Source: Roseiterribacter gracilis
Lineage (GTDB): Bacteria > Pseudomonadota > Alphaproteobacteria > BOG-932 > Roseiterribacteraceae
Assembly: GCA_018332375.1 (NCBI GenBank)
Contig: BOPV01000001.1
Coordinates: 2,356,001-2,420,000, forward strand
Direction: 5' to 3'
DNA: 64,000 nt
The notes beneath the pieces were generated by a model. That model had not been told where the DNA came from and did no database searches. It saw only the letters and a program-made list of their open reading frames with translations. The translations under genes were made by a program, and so were the position numbers. Numbering within the stretch: position 1 is the first letter of the stretch; each line of letters starts with the position of its first letter. Shown here one piece after another: positions 50,237 through 58,917 of the stretch.

Positions 50237-50902
50237 TTGCTCGATGCGATTACGAGCCGCCGTTCGGTCCGCGCCTTTCTCGACACGCCGGTGGCGCGCG
50301 ATACGATCGAACAGATTCTTGCCGCTGCATCGCGCGCGCCCAGCGCCAACAACACGCAACCGTGGCGCGTCTATGTTCTGACCGGCGCGGCCAAGACGCG
50401 CCTCACCGATGCGATCCTGGCGGCGCGCGCCGACGGCGCACACGAACCGCGCCCGGAATACGGCTACTACCCCGCGGCCTGGCCCGAACCGTATTTGTCG
50501 CGCCGGCGCAAAGTCGGTTGGGATCTCTATTCGCTGTTGGGAATCGGCAAAGGCGACCGCGACCAGGCGCGCGCCTGGAGCGATCAGAATTTCCGCTTCT
50601 TCGGCGCGCCGGTCGGCATGATCTTCACGCTCGACCGCGACCTCGCCATCGCGTCCTACATGGATCTCGGCATGTTCATGCAGAACATTTCGACCATCGC
50701 GCGGCATCTCGGCCTGGACACTTGCCCGCAAGCCGCGTTCGCGAGCTATCACGACGTCATTCGCACCGAACTAGCGCTCGATCCGAATCAGGTCGTCGTG
50801 TGCGGCATGGCGCTGGGTCACGCGGACGAAGCGGCATTGGCCAATCAACTGATCACCGACCGCGAGCCGCCCGCATCCTTCGCTGCGTTTCTCGATACCT
50901 AA
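50237..50902 (+). CDS. Nitroreductase-family FMN oxidoreductase
   Basis: 221 residues. ITSRRSVRAF and SRAPSANNTQPW are the FMN-phosphate and flavin contacts of the NfnB/NfsB family; the C-terminal GMALGHAD closes the flavin site. The only sensible start is TTG 50237, with AAGGG upstream; the nearby ATG is out of frame. It would reduce nitro- or quinone compounds with NAD(P)H and lies in the TetR-type unit. Confidence 0.88.
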   Translation: MLDAITSRRSVRAFLDTPVARDTIEQILAAASRAPSANNTQPWRVYVLTGAAKTRLTDAILAARADGAHEPRPEYGYYPAAWPEPYLSRRRKVGWDLYSLLGIGKGDRDQARAWSDQNFRFFGAPVGMIFTLDRDLAIASYMDLGMFMQNISTIARHLGLDTCPQAAFASYHDVIRTELALDPNQVVVCGMALGHADEAALANQLITDREPPASFAAFLDT

Positions 50903-50983
50903 CCGGTCGCTTCACCGAAACGAATTCGCTGGCCTGCCGACGCCGACTGCGCATGATCGCCGGTTCGCAGCTGGAGAGTTCGC

Positions 50984-51379
50984 ATGGCCGTCCGGGAAAT
51001 CATTCGCGTCGAACCACTATCGACCTGGCTCGAACGTTGGAAAGCGCCGACATCCGCGGTCACGCGGCATGGCGATACGATTTACGTGTCGGGCTTTCCG
51101 CCCTTCGATCCCGCCACCGGCGAAATTGTCGACGCACCGATCGAACGTCAGACCGAACTGGTTCTGGAACAACTGAAACTGTGCGTCGAGACTGCCGGCT
51201 CGTCGCTCGACAAGGTTCTCAAATGCAACGTGTACTGCACGTCGGTTGCGAAGTTCGCTGTCGTGAACGCGATCTATGCGCGCTATTTCCCCAAGGATCC
51301 GCCGGCGCGGATTTTCGTCAACGTGCCGGCTTGGCCCGGCCATTTCGACATCGAGATCGATTGCGTCGCAGCTTTGTAG
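50984..51379 (+). CDS. RidA-family protein (enamine/imine deaminase)
   Basis: 131 residues. [14 protein letters not shown], the middle [22 protein letters not shown], and [10 protein letters not shown] with the substrate-binding Arg are recognisable. RidA hydrolyses reactive enamines made by PLP enzymes. The Arg is kept, though the following VEVARLP region differs ([15 protein letters not shown]), so it belongs to a side branch. It follows the nitroreductase by about 80 bases. Confidence 0.85.
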   Translation: MAVREIIRVEPLSTWLERWKAPTSAVTRHGDTIYVSGFPPFDPATGEIVDAPIERQTELVLEQLKLCVETAGSSLDKVLKCNVYCTSVAKFAVVNAIYARYFPKDPPARIFVNVPAWPGHFDIEIDCVAAL

Positions 51380-51380
51380 G

Positions 51381-52487
51381 CTAGAGCCGGCGCGCGGTTC
51401 CCACCGAGAGAACCGCGCGAATAAGATCAGCCTGCCGCGCAGCGCCGGTCTTGGCCAACGCCGACTGCAATTGCGAGCGTACAGTCGAGATCCGCACCTG
51501 CCGCCGATCGGCGATCTCTTGCACGGTTTCGCCTTGCGCCAATCCAACCGCGAGATCGGCTTCGGCCGGGCTCAATCCGAACAGCTCCGCCGCGCGTTGT
51601 TGCAGTCCGGCATCCTGCGTCATGGGATCGTGCACGAACACCAGCGCCTCATCGTCACCGGTACGTTGCGAGGTCGCGAACGGTAAGATGATCACGCGAT
51701 AGGACGGTGCGCCGGACGGCCGCTCGACCTGCAAAGCACTTTCGGCGACAACGCCGCGAACGACCGCGCGCAACCGCGTCAACAAGGCGGCCTGCGCGGA
51801 CCGGAGCGCGCACTCCAACAAGGGCGACGTACGAAGCCCGTCATTCGCATCGAAGATCGCGCGCGCTTGCCGGTTGGCGAAGGTGACACGCCCGTCGACG
51901 CGGCAGCGAAGCACGCCAAATGGAACCGTGTCCAACGCGTCTTCTGCATACAAAGCGCGACGCCCCGAACCTTGTAAGCGCGTACGCAAACTCAGCATCT
52001 GGCCAAGATGCGGCGCCAACCGTGCGACCAGCGCCTCATCATCGTCGTCGAAACTTCCGGCGCGTTGCGAGCGCATCAGGCTCAGCGTGCCCCTGCTGTC
52101 ATGGGCGACAAACGGCGTTCCCATGCAATGGACGACACCGCCGGTCGTCGGCTCGATCAGGTCGTTATAGATTTCGCTGCGCAGCATGCGTTCGACCGGC
52201 ACCAATCCGTCGAGCCGCCACGGCCGTCCTGCCGGCAGCATGTCGAGCGCGAGTTTCCACGGATCGATTTTCGCGTAGTGAGCGCCGTACGGTCCGATCA
52301 CATCTGCGACAGGAAAATTATGCATCGGCACGCCGAGCAGCTCGCCCTGGGCATCGCAGAGCGGAAACCAGGCGTGGGTCGCTCCCGTTTCTGCTGCGAG
52401 AAGTTCCGCCAACCCGGCATAGGCGTCGTCATCCGTCACCGCGTCATAGATTGCGGCGATAAGGCGTAGCAGGCGGTCCTCAGGCAT
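51381..52487 (-). CDS. LuxR-family regulator with N-terminal sensory region
   Basis: About 368 residues from ATG 52487; a GTG three codons upstream (52496) is possible. The C-terminal LuxR helix-turn-helix is GLSPAEADLAVGLAQGETVQEIADRRQVRISTVRSQL. The N-terminal 300 residues hold PAS/GAF-like sequence (VPFGVLRCRVDGRVTFANRQAR) of the type found in stand-alone regulators with this tail. The ligand and targets are unknown. It is convergent with ridA and divergent from the RTX gene. Confidence 0.85.
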   Translation of the reverse strand: MPEDRLLRLIAAIYDAVTDDDAYAGLAELLAAETGATHAWFPLCDAQGELLGVPMHNFPVADVIGPYGAHYAKIDPWKLALDMLPAGRPWRLDGLVPVERMLRSEIYNDLIEPTTGGVVHCMGTPFVAHDSRGTLSLMRSQRAGSFDDDDEALVARLAPHLGQMLSLRTRLQGSGRRALYAEDALDTVPFGVLRCRVDGRVTFANRQARAIFDANDGLRTSPLLECALRSAQAALLTRLRAVVRGVVAESALQVERPSGAPSYRVIILPFATSQRTGDDEALVFVHDPMTQDAGLQQRAAELFGLSPAEADLAVGLAQGETVQEIADRRQVRISTVRSQLQSALAKTGAARQADLIRAVLSVGTARRL

Positions 52488-52626
52488 GGGCGGCACGCGC
52501 CGAAATTAAGGCGCCGAAACCTGCCAAAAAATTTACGAGACGCACGCTGCTCCTTCAAATGAAGGATGCGAAACGCCCGAAGCTTGCGGTTGCTTGGCCG
52601 CGAACCAACCGCTGCGGGAGAAATCG

Positions 52627-53937
52627 ATGCCGACTGTGACTTTGACCCCGACCTATCTCGGCATGGCGGGCAAAGAGACCGGGGCCTATCGCGTCGACCT
52701 GTCCGCCTTCAGCGGATCGGACACGGTCTGGATTCTGATCGAGGACGATCACGTCGTGTCGGGCGGCCGTGGCGCGGCATCCGGCTTCGACCTCGACTTT
52801 CTCTATTGGTCGAACATTCTGACCAGCAATCCGCTCAGCCTGCCGGCGAACGCGCAAGGCAACAACAGCTACAGCCTGGCAATCGAAGACGCGAATATCA
52901 GCTTCCGCGGCGGCTATCAGCAGCCGACTCTGTCCACCGATCCCGCATATTGGAGCAACGGACGCCTCGTCGGTTCGACGGCGGCGGGCGGCATCGACTA
53001 CACCAGCACCACGTTCTGGCGGATGGACGGTGACAGCTCGACGCCGGTCGGCGGCCTTTCGCTGGGCGAAGGTGGCGCGGTGCTGCTGCGCTGGCGCCCG
53101 GTCAATTCGACGAACAACCAATATCTCTATTTCGGTGATGTCGGCGGCGGCAATGACGGCGTTAGCGTCACGATTTCCGATCAGCCGCTGTCGCTCGCCG
53201 TCACCGGCACGATGCTGCTCAAAGGCACTGACGCGGACGACGTGATCCGTCTCGGCGAAGGCGCCAATCTCGCGCTTGGTGCGGGCAAGGATCGGCTGGA
53301 AGGCGGCAACGGCAACGACAATCTCGGCGCCGCCGGTGGCGACGACACGCTGGTCGGTGGTGCGGGCAACGACACGCTCGATGGTGGCGCCGGTCGCGAC
53401 ACGGCTGTGTTCAATGGCAAATGGAGCGCCGCAACGATCACGATCGGTTCGACTGCGACCTTCGTCACCACGACCGCCGACGGCACCGACTCGATGACCG
53501 GAATCGAGCGTATCCGCTTTGACGACGGTGTCGTGCTGACCGATCTCGGCAGCAATGGCGCATCGGCTTACCGCCTATATCAAGCAGCACTTGGTCGTGC
53601 ACCCGACGAGGGCGGTTTGCGCGTGCAGGCGGGCGCACTGGATTCAGGCACGGCAAAACTGACTTTGGCGCAGAATTTTCTTGGCGCCGCCGAATTCACT
53701 GCGCGCTTTGGAACGACGCTGAACAACAACGACTTTGCGACGGCGATGTACACGAACATTCTGGGTCGCGCGCCTGATCCGGCGGGATTGAAGGTACAGG
53801 TCGACGCGCTGAATGCGGGCATGTCGCGCGCGCAGCTTCTGCTCAACTTCGCCGACGCGAACGAAAATGTGCAGCTGACCGGTGCAGCAACGAAAAACGG
53901 TCTTTTCTCGCCCTTCCCCGATCCTGCCTTCGGCTGA
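52627..53937 (+). CDS. RTX calcium-binding protein with C-terminal DUF4214 domain
   Basis: 436 residues, no signal peptide. The N-terminal 190 residues are a beta-rich region of unknown type. A run of nonapeptide repeats follows (near 218-252: GGNGNDNLG, GGDDTLVGG, AGNDTLDGG, AGRDT), then a DUF4214 domain (about 310-415) very like that of the M64 peptidase: YRLYQAALGRAPDEGGL and LLLNFADANEN. The lack of a leader and the RTX run point to type I export. ATG 52627 has GGGAG upstream. Confidence 0.88.
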   Translation: MPTVTLTPTYLGMAGKETGAYRVDLSAFSGSDTVWILIEDDHVVSGGRGAASGFDLDFLYWSNILTSNPLSLPANAQGNNSYSLAIEDANISFRGGYQQPTLSTDPAYWSNGRLVGSTAAGGIDYTSTTFWRMDGDSSTPVGGLSLGEGGAVLLRWRPVNSTNNQYLYFGDVGGGNDGVSVTISDQPLSLAVTGTMLLKGTDADDVIRLGEGANLALGAGKDRLEGGNGNDNLGAAGGDDTLVGGAGNDTLDGGAGRDTAVFNGKWSAATITIGSTATFVTTTADGTDSMTGIERIRFDDGVVLTDLGSNGASAYRLYQAALGRAPDEGGLRVQAGALDSGTAKLTLAQNFLGAAEFTARFGTTLNNNDFATAMYTNILGRAPDPAGLKVQVDALNAGMSRAQLLLNFADANENVQLTGAATKNGLFSPFPDPAFG

Positions 53938-53957
53938 ACCGCGCGACGCAAAACAAA

Positions 53958-53984
53958 AGAGGCCGCGGCAATGCCGCGGCCTCT
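53958..53984. terminator. Bidirectional hairpin after the RTX gene
   Basis: AGAGGCCGCGGC (53958-53969) pairs perfectly with GCCGCGGCCTCT (53973-53984) around AAT, between convergent genes. A-rich sequence (AAACAAAA) lies on the left, giving a T run for the minus-strand gene. Confidence 0.78.
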
Positions 53985-54008
53985 CGCATCGGTGACAGTA
54001 CGGGCGGC

Positions 54009-54284
54009 TTACTTACCGACCCAACCCGATTGCTTGCCGCACTTATTTTCTTCGGCTTTGTGGGTCTTTTCCCACTGCGAAACCGATTGGGTTTCGTTCG
54101 AATCCATCAGCGCGGTCATGCAGGAGCAATAGGCCGCGATCACGGCGGGAGTCTGCTTCTCGTCTTTGTTGTCGTCGACGCAGCGCTTGATCCATTTCGC
54201 GTCATCGGCGTTCTGCGCCGACGCCGGCGCGCTGGCCAGAACAAGTCCAAAACAGGCCAGTGCCAAAGCGGTCGTGAGCTTCAT
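54009..54284 (-). CDS. Small exported four-cysteine protein
   Basis: 91 residues. A signal peptide (1-23, ending ASA) leads to a mature helix-rich part with Cys35, Cys53, Cys55 and Cys82, including a YCSCM pair. Similar small periplasmic proteins are common in Alphaproteobacteria and have no assigned function. ATG 54284 gives the leader directly; the longer frame upstream is not needed. Confidence 0.72.
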   Translation of the reverse strand: MKLTTALALACFGLVLASAPASAQNADDAKWIKRCVDDNKDEKQTPAVIAAYCSCMTALMDSNETQSVSQWEKTHKAEENKCGKQSGWVGK

Positions 54285-54444
54285 CCTGGAACATCTCCCC
54301 CTTCTGTCGGCCCCGCAATTCGGGGCGGCCGAAAGATGCCATGTCAGCACATATTGTACAGACGGATTCTGTCTTTCATGGCATGAGGCTGGCGGCAGCG
54401 GCGCTTGTCCGCCGAATCCGTGGCTGGCAGGGTGATCGCATTCC

Positions 54445-55680
54445 ATGACAAGCATCGTTCGCCAGGATCCGGACTGGGCCGCGCGTAAATTTGCGTCGCT
54501 GACCTTGCTCACCGTCGCGATCGTTGCGGCGATGTCGGCGTGGTTCGCAACCACCGCCTCGCTTGCTGCGATTCGCCAACATTGGGTACTGACGCCGTTC
54601 TACGAAGCGTTGCTGACGAGTTCGGTGCAAGCCGGATTCGTGATCGGCACGCTGACGAGCGCGCTGCTGAGCCTGCCCGACCGGTTCGATCTGCAAAATT
54701 TGTTCTGCGCCTCCGCGCTCATCGCCTGCATCGCCAATTTGCTGATTCTGTTGTGTGAGCCGACATCGATCGCGGTGCCGTTGCTGCGCCTTGTCACCGG
54801 CATGTGCATGGCCGGGATTTATCCGGTCGGCATGAAGCTCGCGTCGACTTGGGCCAAAGGCGATCTCGGCCTGTTGATGGGATTGCTCGTTGGCGCGCTG
54901 ACCTTGGGATCGTCGCTGCCGCATGCGTTGGCGGGACTTGGCGGTGTCGATTGGCGCATTCCGATCGCTGGCGCTGCAGCAGGCACGTTGCTCGCGGCGA
55001 TGTTGATCCGCTTCGTCGCAATCGGCGCGCCGCTTGCTGCAGCACCGCCGTTGCAACCGCGCAATGCGTTGCAGGCGTTCCGCAACCGTCCGCTGTTGTT
55101 GGCCAATCTCGGTTACTTCGGCCATATGTGGGAGCTGTATGCGATGTGGGCCTGGATCGGCCCGTTTCTCGCTGCGAGCTTCGCCGCACGCTACGCAGAT
55201 ACGCCGCCGCTCGATCCGCGCTACGCAGCCTTCGCCGTCGTTGCAGCCGGCGCCATCGGTTGTCTCGGCGGCGGCTGGAGTGCCGACCGGTGGGGACGCA
55301 CCCTGGTCACGATCGTGTCGATGGCGATCAGCGGCAGCTGTGCGGTGCTGATCGGATTCAGCTATGGCGGCCCGGCTGCAATCACGCTGGCGGTCGCACT
55401 CGTGTGGGGCATCACAGTCATTTCCGACTCGGCGCAATTCTCGGCGTCGGTTTCCGAACTCAGCGATCGCAGCCTGACCGGTACGATGCTGACCGTGCAG
55501 ATGTGCGTCGGCTTTCTGATCACGCTGCTCAGCATCCACCTGATCCCGTACGCGTTCGACACGATGGGCTGGCGTTGGGCTTTCGCGACCTTGGCAATCG
55601 GGCCGGCGTTGGGCGTTGTTGCGATGAGCCGGCTGCGCGCACGCAGCGAAGCGCAGAAACTCGCCGGCGGAAAACGCTAG
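54445..55680 (+). CDS. Major facilitator superfamily transporter
   Basis: 411 residues with about twelve hydrophobic segments and a middle loop after residue 200. The first-half stretch RLVTGMCMAGIYPVGMKLASTWAKGDLGLLMGLL is the MFS motif region after helix 4-5, and GGGWSADRWGRT near 275 is the GxxxDrxGRr motif repeated in the second half. Substrate not predictable. Its last four bases overlap the convergent gamma-lyase-like gene. Confidence 0.88.
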   Translation: MTSIVRQDPDWAARKFASLTLLTVAIVAAMSAWFATTASLAAIRQHWVLTPFYEALLTSSVQAGFVIGTLTSALLSLPDRFDLQNLFCASALIACIANLLILLCEPTSIAVPLLRLVTGMCMAGIYPVGMKLASTWAKGDLGLLMGLLVGALTLGSSLPHALAGLGGVDWRIPIAGAAAGTLLAAMLIRFVAIGAPLAAAPPLQPRNALQAFRNRPLLLANLGYFGHMWELYAMWAWIGPFLAASFAARYADTPPLDPRYAAFAVVAAGAIGCLGGGWSADRWGRTLVTIVSMAISGSCAVLIGFSYGGPAAITLAVALVWGITVISDSAQFSASVSELSDRSLTGTMLTVQMCVGFLITLLSIHLIPYAFDTMGWRWAFATLAIGPALGVVAMSRLRARSEAQKLAGGKR

Positions 55681-56831
55681 TTCCGGTGCGCGTCGCGCAG
55701 CGCTGAATCGAGATCCGCGAACAGGTCGGCTGGATCTTCGGCGCCGACTGACAGGCGCAGCAAATCGGTCGGGCACGGCGATCCCGCGCCTTCGACCGAC
55801 GCACGATGTTCGATCAGGCTTTCGACACCGCCCAACGACGTTGCGCGTTTCCACAACGCGACGCGCGCCGCGGTTTTGATCGCAGCCGCCTCGCCGCCTT
55901 TGACCCGGATCGACAACATGCCGCCAAAACCGCCGCTCATCTGCTTGGCCGCAATCGCATGTCCGGGATGGGTGGAGAGACCGGGATAGAGCACCGTCGA
56001 CACGCAGCCATGTCCGTCAAAGCGCGCGGCGAGATCCAGCGCGCTGGCGCACGCCGCACGCACGCGCAGATCGAGCGTGCGCATGCCGCGGATCAACAGA
56101 AACGCTTCGAACGGTCCGAGAATCGTGCCGACGCTGCGGCGGAAGCGGGCGATCCGTTCCCAGAACTCGTCCTGCTTGTTCGTTGCCAACGCGCCGGCAA
56201 CGACGTCGGAATGACCGTTCAGATATTTGGTCGCCGAATGCATCACGATGTCGGCGCCAAGTTCGAGCGGCCGCGTCAGCACCGGCGTCGCTGCGGTGGA
56301 ATCGACCGCCAGCCGCGCGCCGACGCCATGCGCCAACGCAGCAACCGCCGCGATGTCGGTCACCGTCCATAGCGGATTGGCCGGGGTTTCGATCCAGACC
56401 AGTTTGGTGCGCCCAGGGATCAGCGCGGCGCGCACCGCATCGAGATTGTCGCTGTCGACGAAGGTCGCTTCGATGCCCCAGGATTTGGCGTCGGTGAGCA
56501 GCCAATTGCGCTGCGCCCAATACATGACTTTCGACACGACGACATGATCGCCGGGCGCCAATGACATGAACACGGCCGCCGCTGCCGACATGCCCGACGA
56601 CAGCACCATAGAAGCCGCAGCACCTTCGAGCATCGCAATCACGGCTTCAGCTTCGCGCACCGTTTGATTGTCGGGTCGTCCATAGACAAAGCCCGACCGG
56701 TACTGGTTGTCGTCGTCGCGAATGAAGGTCGTCGCAAGATGGATCGGCGGCACGACTGCGCGGGTTTCGCCGTCGATCTTGCCCAGCGCCTGCGCAACGT
56801 TCGTACGCTGCGACCAGCTTTGCTTCTGCAT
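55677..56831 (-). CDS. Cystathionine gamma-synthase/lyase-family PLP enzyme
   Basis: 384 residues from ATG 56831; a GTG three codons upstream is possible. The PLP lysine is Lys202 in HSATKYLNGHSD; Tyr104 sits in MYWAQRNW in place of the usual YGGT, and the cofactor-binding SSGMSAAAAV is near 79. The family makes or cleaves cystathionine or methionine-type thioethers; the altered YGGT region leaves the reaction open. A divergent XRE-cupin regulator lies 46 bases away. Confidence 0.87.
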   Translation of the reverse strand: MQKQSWSQRTNVAQALGKIDGETRAVVPPIHLATTFIRDDDNQYRSGFVYGRPDNQTVREAEAVIAMLEGAAASMVLSSGMSAAAAVFMSLAPGDHVVVSKVMYWAQRNWLLTDAKSWGIEATFVDSDNLDAVRAALIPGRTKLVWIETPANPLWTVTDIAAVAALAHGVGARLAVDSTAATPVLTRPLELGADIVMHSATKYLNGHSDVVAGALATNKQDEFWERIARFRRSVGTILGPFEAFLLIRGMRTLDLRVRAACASALDLAARFDGHGCVSTVLYPGLSTHPGHAIAAKQMSGGFGGMLSIRVKGGEAAAIKTAARVALWKRATSLGGVESLIEHRASVEGAGSPCPTDLLRLSVGAEDPADLFADLDSALRDAHRN

Positions 56832-56856
56832 GACGATCACCCTGGACTCTACGATA

Positions 56857-56873
56857 TGAGACGGATACTCTCA
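56857..56873. promoter_or_regulatory. Short inverted repeat in the gamma-lyase/XRE divergent gap
   Basis: TGAGA (56857-56861) and TCTCA (56869-56873) form a 5-base inverted repeat in the 46-base gap between the divergent genes. It is the only symmetric element there and a candidate operator for the XRE-cupin protein. The arms are short. Confidence 0.35.
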
Positions 56874-56877
56874 GATC

Positions 56878-57462
56878 GTGGATGATAGTGAAAGCGCCAA
56901 AGAAAGCCAGCTTTCGGACTTGATCGGCAATCGCGTCGCCGAACGGCGCGCGGCGCTGAAATTGTCGCTTGACGACATCGCGGCACGCACCGGCGTCAGC
57001 CGCGCCATGGTTTCGCGCATCGAGCGCGGCGAAGTCCACGCCAGCGCAGTCGTGCTCGACCGACTATGCGCTGGCCTCGGAATCAGCCTGTCGGAATTGT
57101 TTGCGCGCGAAACGACCTCACCCTTGTTGCGCCGCGCCGAGCAGACCGTCTGGACCGATCCGTCGACCGGCTACATCAGGCGCGACATTGCGCCGGCCGG
57201 CACGGGATCGCCGGTCAAGATCGTCGAAATCGATTTCCCGCCCGGCGCGGAAGTGTCGTTCGAACGCAGCCGCCATCGCGTCATCGACCAACATGTCTGG
57301 GCGTTGAAAGGCGAGATCGAAATCGAAAGCGGCGGCAAGCACTACAAATTGTCGGTGGGCGACTGCCTGCATATGCGGTTGGTCGACCGCAACACGTTTC
57401 GCAATACGACCAGCAAGCCCGCGCGCTACGCGGTCATTCTGACGTTGGAGTCGGTTGCGTGA
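56878..57462 (+). CDS. XRE-family regulator with C-terminal cupin
   Basis: 194 residues from a GTG start. The helix-turn-helix (IGNRVAERRAALKLSLDDIAARTGVSRAMVSRIERGE) lies at about 17-55, and a double-stranded beta-helix cupin follows (about 105-190, with HVWALKGEIEIESGGKHY and LSVGDCLHM). Such regulators often control an adjacent amino-acid gene, here the divergent gamma-lyase-like enzyme. Its stop overlaps the acetyltransferase start. Confidence 0.9.
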   Translation: MDDSESAKESQLSDLIGNRVAERRAALKLSLDDIAARTGVSRAMVSRIERGEVHASAVVLDRLCAGLGISLSELFARETTSPLLRRAEQTVWTDPSTGYIRRDIAPAGTGSPVKIVEIDFPPGAEVSFERSRHRVIDQHVWALKGEIEIESGGKHYKLSVGDCLHMRLVDRNTFRNTTSKPARYAVILTLESVA

Positions 57463-57977
57463 CGGCGCATGCGATTCGCGTTCTGCCGCCCGTGCACGAC
57501 GCACGCGATGCATTGGTCGATCTGCTGGTCGATTCGGTCGAGCATGGTGCGTCGGTCAATTTCGTCTGGCCGATGACGCGTGCCAAAGCCGAACATTGGT
57601 GGGATGGCGCGCTTGCCAGCCACCTGCACGGCGAACGGCTGGTGTTGATCGCCGAACTGGACGGACGCATCGAAGGGACGGTGCAGGTGATTTTCGCGCC
57701 GCAGGAAAATCAGATCCACCGCGCCGAAATTTCCAAATTGCTGGTGCACAGCTCCGCGCGCGGTCGCGGGCTGGGTGCGCGATTGCTGCGCGCCGCCGAA
57801 GACGAAGCGCGCAAAGCGGGGCGCAGTCTGCTGGTGCTCGACACCGAAAAGGACAGCGCCGGCGACCGGCTCTATGCGCGCGAAGGCTGGATCAAATTCG
57901 GCGAAGTGCCGGGCTACGCGATGACGGCCGACAACAGCATGCGCGCCACCTGCTGTTTCTTTTACAAGACGGTCTGA
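57459..57977 (+). CDS. GNAT-family N-acetyltransferase
   Basis: 172 residues from a GTG overlapping the XRE stop. The acetyl-CoA loop is SSARGRGLGARLLRAAEDEARKAG and the fold's last strands LLVLDTEKDSAGDRLYAREGWIKFGEVPGYA fit the GNAT family. Translational coupling to the XRE-cupin gene suggests a common physiological role, perhaps detoxifying an amino compound. Substrate unknown. Confidence 0.88.
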   Translation: MTAHAIRVLPPVHDARDALVDLLVDSVEHGASVNFVWPMTRAKAEHWWDGALASHLHGERLVLIAELDGRIEGTVQVIFAPQENQIHRAEISKLLVHSSARGRGLGARLLRAAEDEARKAGRSLLVLDTEKDSAGDRLYAREGWIKFGEVPGYAMTADNSMRATCCFFYKTV

Positions 57978-57980
57978 CGC

Positions 57981-58802
57981 TTAGCCTTCGGCAGCCAGCT
58001 TGCGGCAGAAGGCGGCGGTCGCTTCATCGACCGGGAAGCAGCATTCGATATGCAGCTCTTCGATCGTCACGTCGCGCGGCGTGCCGAACGTCGTGATGGT
58101 CGAGAAAAAGCGCAGCGTCTGCCCGGCCACGTCAAACACCGTATTCATCAATGGGCCCGGATTGCGGCTGAGGTCGCGCGTACGCCAACTTTGCGGCACG
58201 TCGGGATAGGCCAGGATTTCGTCGAGCAGGCTTCGCGCGCGCACGTCGGATGGTGTCGCTGCAATCACCGCGTGGAGATGCCGGATCAGATCGCCCGCAA
58301 CCTCTTCCCAATTGGCAAAGGCGGGGCGCAGTTCGTTCGGATTGAAAATATGATGCAGCATGTTGGTGTGCTGGCTCTCGCGCCCTTGCATCACGAACGC
58401 GCCGACACGCGCCGCCGCGTCATTCGCCTGTAAAATGTCCCAGTGCCGATTGACCAGAAAGGCCGGGTACGGCTCTTGCTGCGCCAGAATGAAATTGATC
58501 GCGCGCCGTATCTCGGTCAGTTGCGGCGTGTCGAGCGAGGTTTCCGGATAAATCGGCGCATAGCCGGCCGCGGTCAGCAACGTGTTGCGCTCGCGCAGCG
58601 GCATGTCGAGCGTGTCGGCGAGACGCAGCACTGTGTCGCGGCTGGGCTGCGACTTGCCAGTTTCGATACAGGACAGGTGCCGGGTCGACAGGCCGGCTTC
58701 CAGTGCAAGATCCAACTGGCTCCAGCGCCGCGACGCGCGCCATTCGCGCAGCAATGCGCCGACAGGTGCCGCAGTCGCTGCGGCAAACGGACGTGTCTCC
58801 AT
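57981..58802 (-). CDS. XRE-family regulator with MmyB-like ligand domain
   Basis: 273 residues. The helix-turn-helix (LLREWRASRRWSQLDLALEAGLSTRHLSCIETGKSQPSRDTVLRLADTL) lies at about 18-70. The C-terminal PAS-like MmyB domain follows (PYPAFLVNRHWDILQAND, then LRFFSTITTFGTPRDVTIEELHIECCFP). This architecture is common in regulators placed beside dehydrogenase or hydrolase genes; here the alpha/beta hydrolase is divergent. Confidence 0.9.
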   Translation of the reverse strand: METRPFAAATAAPVGALLREWRASRRWSQLDLALEAGLSTRHLSCIETGKSQPSRDTVLRLADTLDMPLRERNTLLTAAGYAPIYPETSLDTPQLTEIRRAINFILAQQEPYPAFLVNRHWDILQANDAAARVGAFVMQGRESQHTNMLHHIFNPNELRPAFANWEEVAGDLIRHLHAVIAATPSDVRARSLLDEILAYPDVPQSWRTRDLSRNPGPLMNTVFDVAGQTLRFFSTITTFGTPRDVTIEELHIECCFPVDEATAAFCRKLAAEG

Positions 58803-58917
58803 AGGCACGGATCCTAGAAGCCGGGCACGGCGATTTCCATGACCTCTGAGGTCATAGCGCTGCACGCGGCGCCCCGTGCATATCGGCGCCATCGAACTTC
58901 GCTTGAGGAACAGACCG

